Notes under the pieces: generated by a model | Databases searched by the model: none | What the model saw: only the letters and a program-made list of their open reading frames with translations | What the model was told of the DNA's origin: nothing | Source of the DNA: Hydrangea macrophylla | Lineage: Eukaryota > Streptophyta > Magnoliopsida > Cornales > Hydrangeaceae | NCBI GenBank assembly: GCA_033977485.1 | Contig: CM066982.1 | Coordinates: forward strand, 30,234,218-30,298,217 | Length of the DNA: 64,000 bases | Direction: 5' to 3' | Part shown: positions 22,401 to 31,588 of the stretch, piece after piece | Layout of the letters: every line of letters begins with the position of its first letter | Numbering within the stretch: the stretch's first letter is position 1 | Made by a program: the position numbers and the translations under genes

Positions 22401-24976
22401 GAGGCAAAGGTTCATATGGTATGACCCACATGCATTCATCTCTATCTTCCTCTTTAGTTTCCATCATGAGGCAAGCATGATTTAGGGCAGTGTCCAATAG
22501 GGTAGAATCGTTAGGTTGATAAGTGGCATCAAATTGTGATGCAACTACCTCTGAAGGATCTTTGTATTCTACAAGATCAGCCTCTTCCTCGATGACTGTT
22601 TCGATGAAGTTAACTTCTTCTTCGTCCTCGTATTCTTCGGGTCGGGGATTTGAAAAAATCTTGACATTTAAAGTCATGTTCCCGAATACGATGGTTATGA
22701 TACCACTCCTTATTTTGATTGTGGCATCAATGGTGTTGAGGAATGGACGTCCAAAAATCACCGGGATTTGTGAACATGGATTAGACACAGGTTCGGTGTC
22801 CAGAATCACAAAATCGACCAGAAAGATAAATGTATCTATCTGTACCAGAACATCCTCCAGTATTCCTCTAGGATATTTGACTGACCTATCTGCCAATTGT
22901 AATGCAACTCTGGTAGGTTTGAGTTCACCCAACCCTAGTTGTTTATATACTGAATATGGCAGCAAGTTTACGCTAGCTCCTAAATCAAGGAGTGCGTTGT
23001 CTATCCTTTGATTCCCAATTCTACACGAGACAGTTAGAGTGCTAGGGTCTTTAAGCTTTGGAGGCAACTCGTTTTGAATGATTGCACTTGCTTGGCAAGC
23101 GACATAAGCGTGTTTCTTCACACTTTGCCTCCTCTTGACCGTGCATAAGTCCTTTAGATACTTAGCGTAGGCTGGCACTTGTTTGATTGCATCAAGGAGT
23201 GGGAGATTGATTTTAACTTGTTTAAACAACTCCAAGAACTCCTGATTCTTTGCCTCGTGTTGGGGCTTCTTGAGCCTTTGAGGGTAAGGTGCGGGGAAAG
23301 GGCATTTAGGTAATTCCTCCTTGATGGGCTCCTTTCCAGGCCTTCTCTCAACTTCTACTTTTTTAGGAGCATCCTTGTTTGATTCTAATGATTTGTCATT
23401 AGTGGACGACTCTTCTTCTTGAGTAGATGGAGTAGAATGAGGCATGTTTTGCCCTATGACTTTGCCGCTTCTCAAAGTTGTCACGGCTTTTGCCTGTTCT
23501 TGATTAGGGGGACCATTGTTGTATCCCTTAGGGTTTTGAAGTGGTTGAGCAGGAAACGTTCCACTCAACCCCTCTTGACGTGCATCCATTCTCTCTAATG
23601 TCGCGGACATTTTACTCATCATTTGAATTAACTGTTGTTTTAAATTCGCATTAGAGAGTGGTTCTTCCTCTTGCACCTTTTTGTGAGGTGGCACGTAAAC
23701 ATTTGCTTGTTGATTATTGGGGGGTTGAGCGTTGTTGTAGTTATTTGCTCTATTTTGATGGAATGACTGGGACTGCCTGTTTTATTGCCCTTGGTATTGA
23801 TTATTGTTATTGTAGGGCTGTTGTTGTTGATATTGGTTTTGAGTCCCAACATTGTTTTTCCACTCAAACCCGGGGTAATTCCATCTATTGTTATTATTTT
23901 GTGAATTATAATTGTTGTAGGAATTCCCCACCCCCCTATACACTTGCATGGCATTCATTTCCATGGGGGGTTGTTCTTGAAAATACGGCACATTTGGACA
24001 GTATTGAGTAGTGTGTCCCAGTATGTTGCATGTGCCGCATGGTTCTTCAGGCAAAAACTGCCTAGAACTCTCTCCTTTCATTCCCAATTCTTCCACTTTC
24101 TTCGCTAGTTCTTCATACTTATTCATCAGATTATCCTCACTTTTTAGTTGGTATAAACTTTTCTCTTCCACACAGGATATCTGTGAGCGTGGGACATCGT
24201 CTGGATTTGACCACTCATGGGCGTGTTCAGCTAACCACTCAAAATGAGCTTCAGCGTCGTCCGTGTTTTTGCGAAGAAATGGCCCTGAACTCATGGTCTC
24301 GACCAATTTCTTAGTTTCACCATTTAGCCCTTCATAAAGTAGCTGATTGTTCGCCATTTCTCGTACCCGTGATGTGGGCATGAGAGTACTAAATCCTTGA
24401 AACATTCCCAAGTTTGGGTGAATGTTTCATTGCTCTTTTGTTTGTAAGAATTTATTTGTTATTTAAGCTCAGTGGTCATGCGAGGTAGGAAGAATTTCTT
24501 CAGGAAAGCAGTGTTCATCGCATGCCAAGTGTAGATGGAGTTTGGCTTCAAGGTGAGTAATTACGCTTTTGCTTTATCCTTCAAGGTGAAAGGAAATAGC
24601 ATTAAACGTGTCACGTCTACAGGACAGTTCTATGAGAAAGTTTTACAAACATCCTCAAAGTCCTTGACATGTAGATACGCCTTCTCGCTCTCCATTCCAT
24701 GAAAGGTAGGAAGGAGTTGAATCATTCCATTGTAAAATTGAAATTCGCCTGCATGGGGTGGAATGAGGATACAAGAAGGTGTAGGCGCATGTTCGGGTGT
24801 CATGAGATCGCACAAAGGACGCAGTGAATCGTCGATTGGTACGATCACATTATCACCGTTTTCACTTTGATTATCCGCCATTGAATCGATCGATGTAACT
24901 ATGGGGTTAATAGAACTAGATGAATTGGATGAATAGAATGGGTTTCCTTAAATTCCTTCGATGAAATTATCGAACA
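19454..24976 (-). pseudogene. Athila-1 gag-pol, multiply broken
   Basis: Collinear with the intact Athila-2 polyprotein: Gag, CX2CX4HX4C knuckle, protease ([11 protein letters not shown]), reverse transcriptase (FMDD), RNase H (CDASDYAIG), integrase zinc finger and DDE core. Breaks I can see are a stop ten codons after ATG 24976, a stop at about 24630 (after CKTFS), a region without a long frame between 24630 and 24411, a frame change near 22003-21982, a TGA at 20918 (arginine in LIRWILL) and a TAA at 20075 (glutamine in YHPQ). It cannot make a full polyprotein but might be mobilised in trans. Confidence 0.9.
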
Positions 24977-25082
24977 TAAAGGGAAAGACCCGAAGTAGTT
25001 TTTAATCTAAAGAATGAAAGAAAGAGAAAGACAGAAAGAGATAAGGATAGATTGAGGTAATCGAAGCGTTAGCTTGTCGCCT

Positions 25083-25100
25083 TCCCCGGTAACGGCGCCA
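25083..25100 (-). promoter_or_regulatory. Primer-binding site of Athila-1, tRNA-Asp type
   Basis: Minus strand TGGCGCCGTTACCGGGGA, one base different from the other two Athila-like sites, six bases inside the LTR. Confidence 0.85.
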
Positions 25101-25769
25101 AAAACTTGACACGAGAATTATTCTTCTGTGCGCTTGTGTGCTATACCCAAGTGTAAGTAATCGTGCAAGTAGTAACTGGTTAAGACCAGGTCGATCCCAC
25201 AAGGAAGGTGTTAAACTAATTACCTAGATTAATCTCAAACAAGAAAATAAAAATCAATAGTCTAAAAGAGTGTAGAACACAAAGTTCCACAGTTTATCAA
25301 CGACTAAAGATAAAACAATTAAACTAAATTAAACTAATTACTAACTAATTAATTAAAGCGATGATTTAAAACGTGTTTTTCTTACTATAAGGGAATGTTG
25401 GGATTACACGAATCCACCGCGACCTAGCCATCTACCATGCAGTTACGTTGAAGCTCAATGGAGCACACTCTCCACAGTATTCCGTATTTCTCTTAGGAAA
25501 GAGAATCTATAGTCCTTTCATGACTGGGACTATGTCATCACAATTAAGTTTGAAATACATAAAAGCAATTTGGATCAATAGTTAAGACTCGCACCTACAA
25601 TGGTGTTAGCATTGAGGGTGGTCTGCAAAAGATATTGAAGAAAAATGCCTCAAGGCTTAAAGTTCACAGACTGTTTTGACAAACTGAGCGTTTGGGGACA
25701 ATTTAATAACAAATCAATAAAGCAGAAAGTCTAGGAATACTGCATAGAAGGTCCTCAAGAATCAGAAGG

Positions 25770-25889
25770 TTCGATCGATCGACGCGCTTTCGATCGATCG
25801 AATATCTTCATCCCTCGATCGATCGAACTGACTTCGATCGCTCGACTTTATCTCTGTTTCGATCGATCGAACTTTCTCGATCGATCGAA
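25770..25889. repeat. Palindrome array A, Athila-1 right LTR (6 units)
   Basis: Units start at 25770, 25789, 25814, 25833, 25858 and 25876, with spacers of 5, 11, 5, 11 and 4 bp. Five of six units contain an intact TCGATCGATCGA core. Confidence 0.9.
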
Positions 25890-26299
25890 CACAGGAATTA
25901 TTCTGCTGCATGATAGAGGCTTGAGATCACGGTTTCATCGTGATCTCTCAACCTGGGGACTACTCAGACATCGTCTAAAGTGTCTCAGATTCGTTTTTAA
26001 CATAAAATTCCATTAAAGGTGTGTTTGTTTGTGATTTTTGCAATGAATCTATGAAAACTAGTTGTATAACTATAACTAACATGCAAGACTACTGGATAAC
26101 AAGCTATGCTACTATAGACTAAGTGCAGAATGTAAATAAAGTAACCTGAGAATGAAAACTTGTATTGAACTAAGAAGAATCCAAACCAAACAATGTGTAT
26201 CCTTGATTAAAATTACCTACAAAAAAAAAGTAAAACTCTCTACTCTCTATAAACTGATGAAAATGAAAGTGGGAGTCCTTATGGACATATACAATATGA

Positions 26300-26309
26300 G
26301 TATATATAC
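26300..26309 (-). promoter_or_regulatory. TATA-like box in 5' LTR of Athila-1
   Basis: GTATATATAC, conserved in position with Athila-2 (47750-47756). It is followed in element sense by a conserved ACGCCCAC-type stretch and preceded by array B. Confidence 0.5.
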
Positions 26310-26377
26310 TGAAGACCTAATGCTAGGGTTAAAATCCCGCTTCTACTGCGTGCGCGTAAAATCTGATAAAAGCCATG

Positions 26378-26489
26378 TTCGATCGATCGAACATCTTTCG
26401 ATCGATTGAACTTCTGGGGTCTTCGATCGCTTGAGCTTCTGTCGATCGATCGAACCTTCGATCGATCGAATGTTCTTCAATCGATCGAG
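26378..26489. repeat. Palindrome array B, Athila-1 right LTR (6 units)
   Basis: Six 14-bp units, spacers of 5, 11, 5, 2 and 5 bp on the plus strand, total 112 bp, lying just upstream of the TATA-like box in element sense. Confidence 0.9.
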
Positions 26490-26741
26490 GTTCACTTTTC
26501 ATCCTCTACTTGTCTTCATTAGAATTCAGCACTCCCTTTTATCTTTCTCATCCAGTTCTTTACACAGCAACAGTAATCTGCACAAACTACAGCTAAAATA
26601 AACAACTTATCATAGTTTAATCAAATTGTGTACAAACTAGCATTGTAATTCAAATTGCAGATAAATGAAGGAATTGTGAAATAATTTAGCACATTTTCTT
26701 CTTTTAGCGCGGTTGTATTTTACAAATACTCCCGCTTGTCA

Positions 26742-27314
26742 TTAGGCAAAGGCATTATACCACATGATCACCATAGCTTTGAATAAAATCTACTCCTTAA
26801 TCGAGACACCAATTTAAGTCTCATTTAACGAAAGATGGGATTGGATATATGTATTGAATAGAAAATGAATGGGTCTGGGAGAATTTTGGGATTCGTTCTG
26901 AGTATGTCTTTTAGAGCTTAGTTAAAATCTTTTTTTTTTATTCTTTTAATAGAGAGACAGCTTTTGCCTTTCATTTAGAGTTAGCAAAGAACTAATTCAA
27001 GCACATTTTAGGATCTTTCTCATTACTTTAATTCATATACAAAGTCTCTTCATCATATCTTGGGCATTTCATCATGCAATCCACATACTCATAATTTGGC
27101 ACAACAGAATTAATAACGATGAAATTCTTTTTATTGATTAGAAGAAGAAAATACTACATCACTAGACTTGTTTTTTTAAACTCGAATACTAAACTCTTGG
27201 ACAAGCACAATTTATTCAAATTCTCAAGACTAGATAAAACTCAACCTAAACTTTTGACTCCATCGGTGTATCAAGAACACTTTATTTAAAAACTTTTCCT
27301 CATTAAGCAGTCCA
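26742..27314. other. Target-site duplication TTAGG (26742-26746) and AT-rich host flank
   Basis: The duplicate TTAGG closes Athila-1. The remainder to the Tat-A gag fragment is AT-rich with no recognisable gene. Its last part may be unrecognised Tat-A sequence. Confidence 0.6.
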
Positions 27315-28528
27315 CTAGCATCCTTGCTCAAGAACAGTTCCTAGCATCATCACCTCATAAGCACCTTTACTACCATCCTTAGGTCCAAATAACCCAAACA
27401 GTAGGCTCACAGACGTGTGGTCCACATTCTTCATCCAATCTTTCTCATAGTTGGTGCCCTCAAGTCCTTCTTCAGGTTCATGCCATATTGAGTCATTAGA
27501 AGACTGCCTATCCCACCACTTGATTTCTTGCAACCCAAGGTCTAGTTCTTCCAAGAAGTAGAGGTCTGCCTCATAATCATCTTCAAAATAACCATCGTCT
27601 TCAAAGAAGTTTAGTTCTTCTCCATAGCTCAAACTACAAATTGCAACATCTTTCGGGAGGATAACCACAGGTTCAGGGTAGGTTATAGGTGTGATGTATA
27701 TGGATGGATCATAGTTGGTTGGGTTGAGGCTAACTTGGTTGATATTATGGGATGGTGGCACAGCATGGTGATTTGGTAGCGGGTTTCAGGTGATATTGGG
27801 TTGAGTGGACGGGGGTGCAATGATTTTGCTATCAATGAGGTCTTGGATTTCATGACGAAGTTGGGTACAACAATCGAGAGCATGGCCATGTCCTTGGTAA
27901 AAAGCGCAATATTTGGTAGGGTCGTATCCCGGTGGAAGAGGATTTAAAGTGGGCCTTGGGTTTAAGGGTTTGAGACGCCCTTTATTAACGTACAAGTCGT
28001 TCAAGGGTAGTAGATAAGGTAATGCCTAGCTTAATTGGTAAAGTTTCTACGGTTATTGTTTCGGGATGATGTTGGGTTTTGGTCAGTATCTCGATGGAGA
28101 GTGTTGATATCGGGTATGGCATGATTAGTTGAGTAGTTTTCTCCTGTAGTTTTCCTCCTCTGATTGCTTTATTCTTTCTTGATCTTTCCATCCCTCAGTG
28201 CATCCTCTATCTTAGTTCCTACATCAAACAATTACTCCAAGGTACTAATCGGCATGAAGCACATGCGCTCGTTGTATATGGGTTGTAGGTTCTTTATAAT
28301 CATATGGATCTGTTCTTTCTTGGTTGGTCTATTTGCCATTTTGGCGGCTTTTTTCCTCCAACGGGTCAAAAATGTGGCAAAAGATTCCCAGTCATCTTGC
28401 CTAGTAGTTTCAAGGTCTCGGATGGTAACATCAAGCTCAATATTGTAGGCATATTGCTTTACAAACTCAATCACAATATCCTCCCACAGACGGGTCTTAG
28501 AAGATTCGAGAGCTACGAACCACTGCAA
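27315..28528 (-). pseudogene. Tat-like gag, C-terminal part (Tat-A)
   Basis: In element sense it starts with LQWFVALE and continues KTRLWEDI, FVKQYAYN, DLETTRQ and FLTRWRKKAAKM, a typical Tat/Ogre capsid segment. After a frameshift near 28190, a zinc-knuckle-like YCAFYQGHGHALDCCTQLRHEIQDL follows in two parts, then an acidic linker to 27315. No protease or RT is present, so the element is truncated at this side. The N-terminal half continues at 30756-30290 beyond an insertion. Confidence 0.8.
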
Positions 28529-28609
28529 GTGTAATACCCTATATTTTTAATATTTATTTAATGCAAAGAGATTCTATAGACTTTCCTTGACCATTCATAA
28601 AATTCAATC

Positions 28610-28686
28610 TTCGACTGATCGAAGTTCGTTCGATCGATTGAGCATCTTCATAGTTCAAGTGATTGAACATTGTTCAATCAATCGAA
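28610..28686. repeat. Palindrome array in LTR-like insert (4 units, 5-11-5)
   Basis: Decayed units start at 28610, 28629, 28654 and 28673, with spacers of 5, 11 and 5 bp, the same as Athila-2 array C. Confidence 0.8.
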
Positions 28687-28721
28687 ACCCTACCGACCTG
28701 AATTTAATACGTGGTCCCCAC

Positions 28722-28802
28722 TTCAATTGATCAAACCCTTTTCAATCGATCAAACCTGGCCGAACTAAGTTCGAGCGATCGAACATACTTCGATCGATCG
28801 AA
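28722..28802. repeat. Palindrome array in LTR-like insert (4 units, 5-15-5)
   Basis: Units start at 28722, 28741, 28770 and 28789. The central spacer is 15 bp rather than 11. Confidence 0.75.
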
Positions 28803-29287
28803 CGTGAAATTTCCAGAATCCCAGTGTCTGTGCAAACAATGCCACCTACACCCCCATTCCCCCTATATATACTTTGTGCTCGTGGGTATTGTGTGTTTGC
28901 TGAATTTGTTAGAGTTTGAGAGAGCTTGAGAGAGTTGTGAGTGTGTTCTATATATTATATACACATACCTCCATACATCTATATATATTATATATACACT
29001 ATATACACTCAAGAAGAGAAGAGAGAAGCCGAGGAAAAGAAGAAGAAGAAGAAGAAAAGGAGAGGAGCAGAAGAGAAGAGAGACAGAGGAGAAAGAGAAG
29101 AGAGAAAGAGATGAGGCCACCAAGCCTAAAAGCTTTTCCAAACGCGTCCTTAGCACCCTCGGTGAGTTTTTACTCACTCGATCTCTTTACTATGATGTTT
29201 TACAAGTTTTGGGTATGTTTAGGAGTAATAAAACGTCCCTAAGACGCCTATATACATGCTGTTTAGAATCTGCTGGAGAAGACAACT

Positions 29288-29399
29288 CTTAAGCGATCGA
29301 GCAGAGCTCAATCGATCGAAGGTTCAATCGATCGAACTTCTTTCAATCGATCGAACTTCATTTTTCCTCAATCGATCGAAATGGTTTCAATCGATCGAG
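29288..29399. repeat. Palindrome array in LTR-like insert (6 units, 5-2-5-11-5)
   Basis: Six units with spacers of 5, 2, 5, 11 and 5 bp, total 112 bp, identical in layout and length to array B of the Athila-like LTRs. Most units read TCAATCGATCGA, consistent with CpG decay. Confidence 0.85.
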
Positions 29400-29718
29400 A
29401 CATGCAGAACATGGATTAGTTCTTTGGTTTATTTTACATGAGGTTCGAATACTCACTTTATGATTCGGACTCCTATTATACGGTTCTGGGTTAATTGGGG
29501 ATAATGTGACAACACAGATAAGTATGATTAAGAATAATGGATTAATGCAGTGACGTTAGATAATATGTGGTTCATGCATGAGTTCGATATCCATTATTTC
29601 AATCAGAGTAGTCAGGCCACATGGGAAGTCATGTCTTGATATAGAATACAGTGTTTAAGTAGGTTTGATAAGTTCTAGAAATGGTACGTTGGCGGACGCC
29701 TGGTCATGATATGCTTTC

Positions 29719-30020
29719 GCATGCGGTGGATGGTTTATATCCTTAACGAGCAGCGAGAAGTGGGCAGGACCATGTATTTCTAAGGTAGCCAGATGATCCA
29801 CGTTATATCCTTAACGAGCGGTGGATTGTTTATATCCTTAACGAGCGGTGGATAGAGGATCACTGGTATACTACGAGAAGCCATGGCAATAGATTTGATA
29901 TGCTGTTGTTCAAAGCGTTGTATCCCTAACATGCGGTGGATGGTTTATATCCTTAAGGAGCGGGGGATGGACTGTCGTGGTGTCCATAAATGCGGTGGAT
30001 GTTTCATATCCTTAACGAGC
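29719..30020. repeat. Degenerate tandem repeat, TTTATATCCTTAACGAGC type
   Basis: Five to six partial copies of a roughly 30-bp unit (ATGCGGTGGATGG followed by TTTATATCCTTAACGAGC) lie near 29721, 29802, 29821, 29917, 29941 and 29989. Confidence 0.75.
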
Positions 30021-30290
30021 AAATGGACAGAATAATGGTATGTCTACATATGTTAAACTATTGAGTCTGTTCTTTCTAGACAGAGTACGTTGATGTTTCG
30101 GTCTGAGGATAATAAGACAATAAGGGTTGAGTTGCGATGTTGGAATACAAAGAAGATATTATTTAGTAGAACTATATCTTAGACGTTCAATCACTTGTTA
30201 TACGTTATAGCATTGATACCCTGTGAGTTTCTATTCACTCAGCTCTCAGTAAGCTGACGGCCGTTATTGCCTGGACATTCCGCGTCTAGA

Positions 30291-30756
30291 TTTCTCTGTC
30301 CCATCAAACTTTTCTAGGTCAGGCATCTTAAACTTTTCAGGGTATTTGACCTTTACAGGTTCAAAAAAACGTCCAGGTCTAACAGGTAGCCATCAATACC
30401 ACGAGACTTCCGCACTACACCGTCATTGAACCAATCCTCTTCCTTGATAGGATTTGGATCAACAGAGTTCTTAGGTGTAATAGGCAAAGGAGGTGGTATG
30501 GGCGGATCAATAGCTGGAAGGCCTTGCGGGTTTACAGTAGAGTGCCCTAAACGGTCTATAAGAAGTTATAATTGTTGCCCCTGACGGGCCAAGGTAACCT
30601 CTAGCTATTCGTTCATCAGCCATTGGTATTCCAGTACTTGTAGCTCGGACTAATCTTCCTAAACTAGGGGGACGACCCAAGAAGGTGTGCTTGTGATCTT
30701 CTTTGGAGCTATGTGCACTTGTCTCTCTACAATTTAAATTTGGAAATATCATTTAA
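30291..30756 (-). pseudogene. Tat-like gag, N-terminal part (Tat-A)
   Basis: In element sense it reads through NPQGLPAIDPPIPPPLP, then KKEDW-like and PEKFKMPDLEKFDGT segments in shifting frames. That last motif is the typical Tat/Ogre gag stretch that precedes the LQWF region, which is now 1.75 kb away. At least one frameshift is present and some 60 residues between the two parts are missing. Confidence 0.65.
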
Positions 30757-30773
30757 AACCCAGAATGATTGTG

Positions 30774-30788
30774 CCCCCCCCCCCCCCC
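30774..30788. repeat. C15 homopolymer
   Basis: A run of fifteen C followed by a T-rich run, in the leader between gag and primer site of Tat-A. Confidence 0.9.
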
Positions 30789-31566
30789 TCTTTTTTTTGG
30801 ATTTGAAAATATTTTCTCTCCTTTCTTTTCCAAAATTTTCTTATGACATGCATGATACGCAGAATAATGACCTTATGCCTATTCACATAGCCATGTAAGT
30901 CCTAGTCGTATCATCAAGTATTCCTTCTCATTCCATGGCTACAACGATCGACATCACGCTAGTTCCATGCTTGGAACTTCATGTGTGAAGAGGTTTATAA
31001 TTGATTAGGTCTAATTAGGGTTGTCTCTAGCGAGTAGGACACAAATTAACAAGGCTACGATTCGTTGTCCCACAGACTCGTGGCACATATTCCCAGTACA
31101 ACATGTAAGCGAACCATCCTCATGTCATGTGGCAAGCATTTCATATAGATAGAATGCCTTGGGTGTTAGACAGGGCTATGTATCACGTGTCGTATAGGCT
31201 TTCTCATCATGTCACATAATCCCAAAGGGCAAATAATGTGTGTGTGCGCACGTTATCCTAACAGGTCAAGCCCTAAAGGATTGGATCTATGGCTTCTATA
31301 TGCATCAAGGTGGATAGAGTCAAAAAGGGTCTCCTAGCGAGAGTCCTACATACCCCTATATTATAGGGTTTGGTGTGGTACGGGGACTACTTTTTATACC
31401 ATTAGGTACGTGCTAGGGCAGGGAAGTCCTCTGCGGAGGGGATCTAACAGGCTCCAAGCCCTAGGCTTTGGTCCTTCCAAGCTTCCTAAAACTAATGCAA
31501 ATGCGATCCTCATAATATAAAGTCAAAGAACCTTGAAAGTTTTGGAGTCTAACCCTCTTAGTTCAG
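30789..31566. other. Leader (5' UTR) of Tat-A
   Basis: No ORF of note between gag and the primer site. Confidence 0.5.
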
Positions 31567-31584
31567 TCCCCAGTAGAGTCGCCA
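31567..31584 (-). promoter_or_regulatory. Primer-binding site of Tat-A
   Basis: Minus strand TGGCGACTCTACTGGGGA, the tRNA-Arg-type primer site common in Tat/Ogre elements with one possible change. It lies four bases from the LTR start TGAGTACC. Confidence 0.75.
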
Positions 31585-31588
31585 ATTA

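Larger units (their letters stand above)
12992..26741 (-). mobile_element. Full-length Athila-like Ty3/Gypsy retrotransposon (Athila-1), inactive
   Basis: Two LTRs (12992-14639 and 25107-26741) bound a 13.75-kb element flanked by TTAGG. In element sense (leftward) the order is 5' LTR, tRNA-Asp primer site, gag-pol (24976-19454), two small ORFs, two palindrome arrays, an NLS-bearing ORF, a noncoding 3' region, a polypurine tract and the 3' LTR. Gag-pol has several stops and at least one frameshift, and the third ORF has one stop. The LTRs differ by scattered substitutions and small indels, so this copy is clearly older than Athila-2. Confidence 0.95.
25107..26741 (-). repeat. 5' LTR of Athila-1
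   Basis: 1635 bp, from TGACACGAG to CTTGTCA, followed by TTAGG. Its palindrome units are purer than those of the left LTR. A minus-strand TATA-like box lies at 26300-26309. Confidence 0.95.
28530..30290 (+). mobile_element. LTR-like insertion inside Tat-A gag, with palindrome arrays
   Basis: The gag frame stops at 28529 and resumes near 30300, so about 1.75 kb is foreign. The insert starts TGTAATACCC, as many Tekay/Del-type LTRs do. It contains CCTCGGTGAGTTTTTACTCAC at about 29158 and a related motif near 30228, plus a degenerate tandem repeat (29719-30020). I found no partner LTR, no internal coding and no clear target duplication, and its right border is uncertain. A truncated solo LTR is the best reading. 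Confidence 0.6.

Noticed and set aside
30774..30788. C15 run as the Tat-A polypurine tract
   Set aside because: It lies between gag and the 5' primer site, not next to a 3' LTR.
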